This document shows, piece after piece, positions 61,255-64,000 of a DNA stretch of 64,000 nt. The DNA is from JBHBQE01 sp041776485 (GTDB lineage Bacteria > Bacillota > Clostridia > Lachnospirales > Lachnospiraceae). The position numbers were made by a program, and so were the translations under genes. Each line of letters starts with the position of its first letter. The first letter of the stretch is position 1. Location: assembly GCA_041776485.1 (NCBI GenBank), contig JBHBQE010000021.1, forward strand, positions 33,366 through 97,365, written 5' to 3'. A model generated the notes under the pieces. That model was not told where the DNA came from, made no database searches, and saw only the letters and a program-made list of their open reading frames with translations.

Positions 61255-62133
61255 ATGAAAAAGGAAGTAAGCAATACAAGGAAAGCTATATATGTGCTTT
61301 GGGTTATAATGGGGCTTAATATTTTAGTGGCAGTGGCAAAAATTGCTGTGGGATTATTGGCTAATGCAGGGAGTATCCTTGCTGACGGGTACCATTCCCT
61401 AAGTGACAGTACCGGAAATATAGTGGGAATTGTGGGACTTTCAATAGCCGGGAGAAAGCAGGATAGCAATCACCCCTATGGTCATAAAAAATTTGAAAAT
61501 ATTTCCAGCCTCATAATCGGAATAATTCTCTTTGCCGTTGGAAGCAAGGTGGCTTATAACTCTGTATTAAATATTATCAATCCTAAAATACCGGAAATAG
61601 TCCCATTAAGCTTTGTAATTATGGTCATTACATTATTCATAAATATTTTTGTTGTGGTATACGAGGGAAAGCAAGGGAAAAAACTTTCCAGCGATGTGCT
61701 GATATCTGACTCAAAACATACAGGAAGTGATGTGCTGATTACCTGTGGGGTTATTATAACTATGATTTTTTTAAAGCTGGGGGCGCCGGCAGTTATTGAC
61801 GGTATAGTTTCACTTATTATTTCAGCCTTTATATTTAAGGCAAGCATTGAAATCCTTATCGAGGCAATTAAGCCCTTAACCGACTCCGCCATGTTTAACA
61901 GCGAGGATATATACAATGTCGCCATGTCCTGCGAGGGGGTAATGGGCTGCCACAAAATAAGAAGCAGGGGAAGAGATGATGAGGGCTATATTGACCTGCA
62001 TATACTTACAGACCCTAATATGTCAGTCAATGATGCGCATAATCTGCAGCATAGGTTGGAGAATATACTTAAAGAAAGGTTTGGTAAGGAAATATCCGCA
62101 ATTATCCATGTGGAGCCTTACGAAAACAGATAG
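61255..62133 (+). CDS. Cation diffusion facilitator family metal exporter
   Basis: A 292-residue membrane transporter with about six membrane segments and a C-terminal cytoplasmic domain. The metal sites appear as DGYHSLSDS in TM2 and SKHTGSD in TM5 (HxxxD pairs). The C-terminal part (GCHKIRSRGRDDEGYIDLHILTDPNMSV) is the usual metallochaperone-like fold. The ATG at 61255 follows AGGAGG; an in-frame ATG at 61162 lies inside the riboswitch and is not used. Control by the NiCo element suggests export of cobalt or nickel. Confidence 0.93.
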   Translation: MKKEVSNTRKAIYVLWVIMGLNILVAVAKIAVGLLANAGSILADGYHSLSDSTGNIVGIVGLSIAGRKQDSNHPYGHKKFENISSLIIGIILFAVGSKVAYNSVLNIINPKIPEIVPLSFVIMVITLFINIFVVVYEGKQGKKLSSDVLISDSKHTGSDVLITCGVIITMIFLKLGAPAVIDGIVSLIISAFIFKASIEILIEAIKPLTDSAMFNSEDIYNVAMSCEGVMGCHKIRSRGRDDEGYIDLHILTDPNMSVNDAHNLQHRLENILKERFGKEISAIIHVEPYENR

Positions 62134-62314
62134 TAATTAGCTGAAACTTTTATACGATTTTTGATTATTTTCAAAAGCCTTTACATATTATATGTTGGAT
62201 TATTCAGAGAGGTATGTTTGCTTATAGGTTGCATAAATAGGCGTTGTTAAATAAACTTAGAAAGCAGACAAAGTTAATATTAAAAATACAAATTATATTA
62301 TTTTATTAATATGA

Positions 62315-62370
62315 TTTGATAATGTTATCAAAGTAATTTTACTATTGATAATTTTGATATTAGATATAAT
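62315..62370 (+). promoter_or_regulatory. Operator-like palindrome cluster and -10 upstream of the XRE gene
   Basis: The palindrome TTTGATAA-TG-TTATCAAA (62315-62332) is followed by a further half-site TTGATAA (62345-62351) and TATAAT (62365-62370). It fits autorepression by the small XRE regulator. The rest of the 62134-62460 gap is very AT-rich with no other gene seen. Confidence 0.5.
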
Positions 62371-62383
62371 AGGTGGTGATTTT

Positions 62384-62461
62384 ATAAAATTTACATTGCT
62401 GGACATTATAAAAGCCATTATAAAAATATCATGTATTATATTTAATGAGATTGAAAGGTAG
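62384..62461 (+). CDS. Possible hydrophobic small peptide (25 codons, no standard start)
   Basis: Following AGGTGG at ideal spacing is ATA, then an open frame reading KFTLLDIIKAII, then KISCIIFNEIER and TAG, 6 bp before the XRE start. There is no ATG, GTG or TTG at the spaced position; TTG at 62396 is a later option. It may be a decayed or ATA-started membrane peptide. Weak call. Confidence 0.25.
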   Translation: MKFTLLDIIKAIIKISCIIFNEIER

Positions 62462-62467
62462 CAGGCA

Positions 62468-62665
62468 ATGAATATAGGAGAAAATATTAAAAATGCAAGG
62501 AAATCTGTTGGAATAAGACAAATCGAACTTGCAGACAAATTAGGAGTTTATCAAAAAGATATAAGCAGATGGGAAAATGGGCAAACAATACCAAATTCAC
62601 TTACATTAGCAGAAATATGCAAAGCCTTAGGGGTGTCTGCAGATGAAATTTTAGAGCTTAAATAA
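62468..62665 (+). CDS. Small XRE-family transcriptional regulator
   Basis: A 65-residue protein consisting almost only of a Cro/C1-type HTH (NIGENIKNARKSVGIRQIELADKLG, ISRWENGQTIPNSLTLAEICKALGVSADEI). It is probably a phage-like or toxin-antitoxin repressor; no partner is clear, as its upstream frame is only a doubtful 25-codon peptide. A strong terminator follows, and palindromic operator-like sites precede it. Confidence 0.85.
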   Translation: MNIGENIKNARKSVGIRQIELADKLGVYQKDISRWENGQTIPNSLTLAEICKALGVSADEILELK

Positions 62666-62689
62666 AATAATACATAATAAATTAAATTT

Positions 62690-62734
62690 GAGGGTATACG
62701 TCAGTTGATTTATTGAAGTATACCCTCTTTTTTT
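62690..62734 (+). terminator. Rho-independent terminator after the small XRE gene
   Basis: Perfect 10 bp stem GAGGGTATAC/GTATACCCTC (62690-62699 and 62718-62727), then seven T. Confidence 0.85.
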
Positions 62735-62759
62735 AGACATTATCTGCTGTAAATATATT

Positions 62760-63161
62760 TTAAGAGTGTAACTGTAGCTTAGTAATAAGAGCATTTTTTA
62801 GAACTTTTGAATAATTAATGCCTTGCTTTTCGCATGCTGTATTTAGCCATGCAGGGATACTTAAAGTTTTCTTTACTGCCTTATCATTGTATGCACGTGC
62901 GTATTCATCAAGATTTACGCACACCATATTTACAATAACGTCCGAATCTTCTTTTTCTATGGTATCTAAAGAGGAGTTTTTTGGTGGGGTATCTCCATCA
63001 CGTAAGGTGGTAAATAGATATTGCCCACAAGCCTCTTGCGCCATAGCAAATGCATCAGCTAGATTATCCCCATATGTAGCCAGATCGTTAAGATCGGGGA
63101 AAATGACAGAAAAACGTCCGTCCTCCTCCGGGTAAAAAATAGCAGGATAAATGTAATTCAT
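62760..63161 (-). CDS. hicB: HicB-family antitoxin
   Basis: A 133-residue antitoxin. The N-terminal HicB fold is seen (IYPAIFYPEEDGRFSVIFPDLNDLATYGDNLADAFAMA), and the C-terminal part (KTLSIPAWLNTACEKQGINYSKVLKNAL) is a ribbon-helix-helix DNA-binding region. A good ribosome binding site (GGAG) precedes the ATG. It follows, after 32 bp, a HicA frame with two stop codons, so the antitoxin outlives its toxin. It may still repress from the upstream palindrome. Confidence 0.9.
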   Translation of the reverse strand: MNYIYPAIFYPEEDGRFSVIFPDLNDLATYGDNLADAFAMAQEACGQYLFTTLRDGDTPPKNSSLDTIEKEDSDVIVNMVCVNLDEYARAYNDKAVKKTLSIPAWLNTACEKQGINYSKVLKNALITKLQLHS

Positions 63162-63193
63162 ATGAGTATCTCCTTTCTTTTAGGTGGCAGGTC

Positions 63194-63376
63194 TCACTTG
63201 AGATTAGCCTGTTTAAGTATGGAGTTGACAACCCTTTGAGGAATGTCACCTCAATGGTTTGGGATTGTTACTTTTTTCGGCTTAACTGGATGTTTATATC
63301 GGTGATGTGAACCTCTCACATCTACAAGAACTCAGCCGTCATCAAGGATTTGTTTTTCGATTTCCCTAAATCTCAT
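63194..63376 (-). pseudogene. hicA: HicA toxin with two in-frame TGA codons
   Basis: Reading through two stops, the 60-codon frame matches HicA throughout: MRFREIEKQILDDG-stop-VLVDVRGSHHRYKHPV, then KPKKVTIPNH-stop-GDIPQRVVNSILKQANLK. The catalytic His region GSHH is intact. The first TGA (63332-63334) stands where HicA has conserved Trp; the second (63251-63253) stands after PNH. Length and position upstream of hicB fit hicA exactly. TGA is a normal stop elsewhere in the window, so I read this as a disabled toxin. Confidence 0.85.
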
Positions 63377-63403
63377 TTGTATCAGTGTTCTCCTTACAAA
63401 TAT

Positions 63404-63432
63404 ACTATAATACGTATTATACGTTATTTCAA
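63404..63432 (-). promoter_or_regulatory. hicAB promoter with palindromic operator
   Basis: On the minus strand: TTGAAA (63427-63432), a 17 bp spacer and TATAGT (63404-63409). The perfect 16 bp palindrome TATAATACGTATTATA (63406-63421) fills the spacer and overlaps the -10, a likely HicB operator. Confidence 0.7.
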
Positions 63433-63462
63433 GAACAATTTTTTGCTTCTCCTGAAAAGCAC

Positions 63463-63491
63463 TTGAAAAATATGCTCAATGAGCATATAAT
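63463..63491 (+). promoter_or_regulatory. Palindrome-controlled promoter ahead of a restriction-gene remnant
   Basis: TTGAAA (63463-63468), a 17 bp spacer and TATAAT (63486-63491). A palindrome with 9 bp arms around one base, ATATGCTCA-a-TGAGCATAT (63470-63488), lies in the spacer and overlaps the -10. The regulator is unknown. Confidence 0.65.
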
Positions 63492-63530
63492 AATACTTGT
63501 AACAGGGATTAGCAGGAAAGGAAAGCAGAT

Positions 63531-63744
63531 ATGGAGAACACAATGACAAATCTAAACCTAATCAATAGAAAATGTAATCATTCCGATTATCGCCAAGGAA
63601 AAGCAGGAGCAAATAAGCAAGCTACTAATCGATAGCGAAAATTTAAGGAGTGAAAGTAAATCTATTTTAGAAAAAGCTGTCAAATCAGTAGAAATGGCGA
63701 TTGAATATGGAGAGGATAAAGCCATTGCATATTTGGATGTTTAA
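63531..63744 (+). pseudogene. Type I restriction specificity subunit (HsdS) 3' remnant
   Basis: An ATG at 63531 opens MENTMTNLNLIN; a one-base shift near 63560 then continues in another frame as SIENVIIPIIAKEKQEQISK, followed by LLIDSENLRSESKSILEKAV and ending AIAYLDV-stop at 63744. The second part resembles the C-terminal conserved helix of HsdS proteins (IPI...KEKQ...coiled coil). The large variable part of a complete HsdS is missing and no hsdR or hsdM is visible, so it is a frameshifted fragment. Confidence 0.55.
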
Positions 63745-63804
63745 CAATTAACACTCTTTCTTAGATTCTTGCCAAAGCCCAATTTATCCACACAATCTAT
63801 AGCA

Positions 63805-63852
63805 TTAAAGTGCACTTTAACAGTGGACTAAAATCAAAAATTATATTATAAT
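63805..63852 (+). promoter_or_regulatory. Palindrome plus promoter for the last gene
   Basis: The perfect 16 bp palindrome TTAAAGTGCACTTTAA (63805-63820) is followed by TGGACT (63825-63830), a 16 bp spacer and TATAAT (63847-63852). The gene start is at 63943 with AGGAGG upstream. Confidence 0.45.
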
Positions 63853-63942
63853 ATGCCGAAAAATCAAGACGTTTTATGGCAAAACTTTTATAAAAAAGAA
63901 GCCGCTAAAATAAAAATTCAAAAATACATGAGGAGGCAGAAA

Positions 63943-64000
63943 ATGTATGGACAAGATAAAAAGGGGAAGGATACAATCTCTGGTGGCGAGGCGTGGCGTG
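63943..64000 (+). CDS. 5' end of an unidentified gene (runs off window)
   Basis: AGGAGG at 63931-63936 precedes ATG at 63943. Nineteen codons are seen (MYGQDKKGKDTISGGEAWR). Too little is present to recognise the product. A palindrome-bearing promoter lies about 90 bp upstream. Confidence 0.55.
   Translation, partial: MYGQDKKGKDTISGGEAWR

Noticed and set aside
63194..63376. UGA recoded as Trp throughout the genome
   Set aside because: TGA ends many complete genes here (for example ligA and the Lrp gene), and the second TGA in hicA is not at a Trp position.
63784..63792. TTATCCACA as part of a replication origin
   Set aside because: A single DnaA-box match without a cluster, dnaA, or AT-rich unwinding repeats.

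Overview
The window looks like a chromosomal segment of an AT-rich clostridial anaerobe, most likely a member of the Lachnospiraceae. Supporting signs are a DUF5688 protein, the gene order asp23-nusB-xseA-xseB-ispA-dxs-tlyA-nadK-recN, an ECF transporter module (EcfA1-EcfA2-EcfT) next to truA, a PyrK/PyrD type 1B dihydroorotate dehydrogenase, a NusG-II/Gx-transporter pair, and a czcD-type Ni/Co riboswitch. Genes are tightly packed, mostly on the + strand, often with 1-26 nt overlaps. TGA is used as an ordinary stop.

Layout. 1-6027: the 3' end of malQ, a class A penicillin-binding protein, thiamine pyrophosphokinase, a YigZ/IMPACT protein and O-acetylhomoserine sulfhydrylase. 6017-6281: three tandem copies of a structured 79-81 bp repeat plus a fourth truncated copy. 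6291-11535: aminotransferase, glycosyltransferase, HD-GYP protein, TetR-like regulator, endonuclease III and an unknown membrane-anchored protein. 11.6-19.8 kb: secreted VanW protein, AIR-synthase-like protein, Lrp regulator with aminotransferase, ECF module, truA, a cytidylate-kinase-like protein and a small ureohydrolase-fold protein. 19.9-26.9 kb: typA (minus), recJ, an L,D-transpeptidase, hisC and small membrane proteins. 27.1-35.4 kb: the asp23-to-recN operon (cell envelope, transcription, DNA repair, isoprenoid precursor synthesis, NADP synthesis), followed by a GH2-fold protein that has lost both catalytic glutamates. 37.8-43.3 kb: accessory and mixed genes (DUF5688, TtcA-like, XRE plus sce7726 nuclease-like pair, a broken secreted protein, ThrH, phosphoglycerate mutase). 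43.4-45.3 kb: a chemoreceptor with an 11-C homopolymer inside its coding sequence. 45.4-49.9 kb: the pyrimidine operon pyrC-F-K-D-E. 50.3-60 kb: pta, mnmA, dnaE, ligA, NusG-II protein, Gx transporter, HAD phosphatase and dtd. 60-64 kb: an accessory tail with an Abi_2 protein, a riboswitch-controlled cation efflux gene, a small XRE regulator, a HicAB toxin-antitoxin locus whose toxin carries two nonsense codons, a type I restriction specificity-subunit remnant, and the start of an unidentified gene.

The most unusual signals are: (i) a HicA reading frame interrupted by two TGA codons, one exactly at the conserved Trp, beside an intact HicB and a perfect palindromic operator; (ii) the tandem repeat, in which copies differ by compensatory base changes; (iii) the doubly inactivated GH2 protein; (iv) the poly-C tract, a candidate for phase variation; and (v) a start-codon hairpin that places the ribosome binding site in its loop. 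I found no rRNA, tRNA, CRISPR array or complete insertion sequence.
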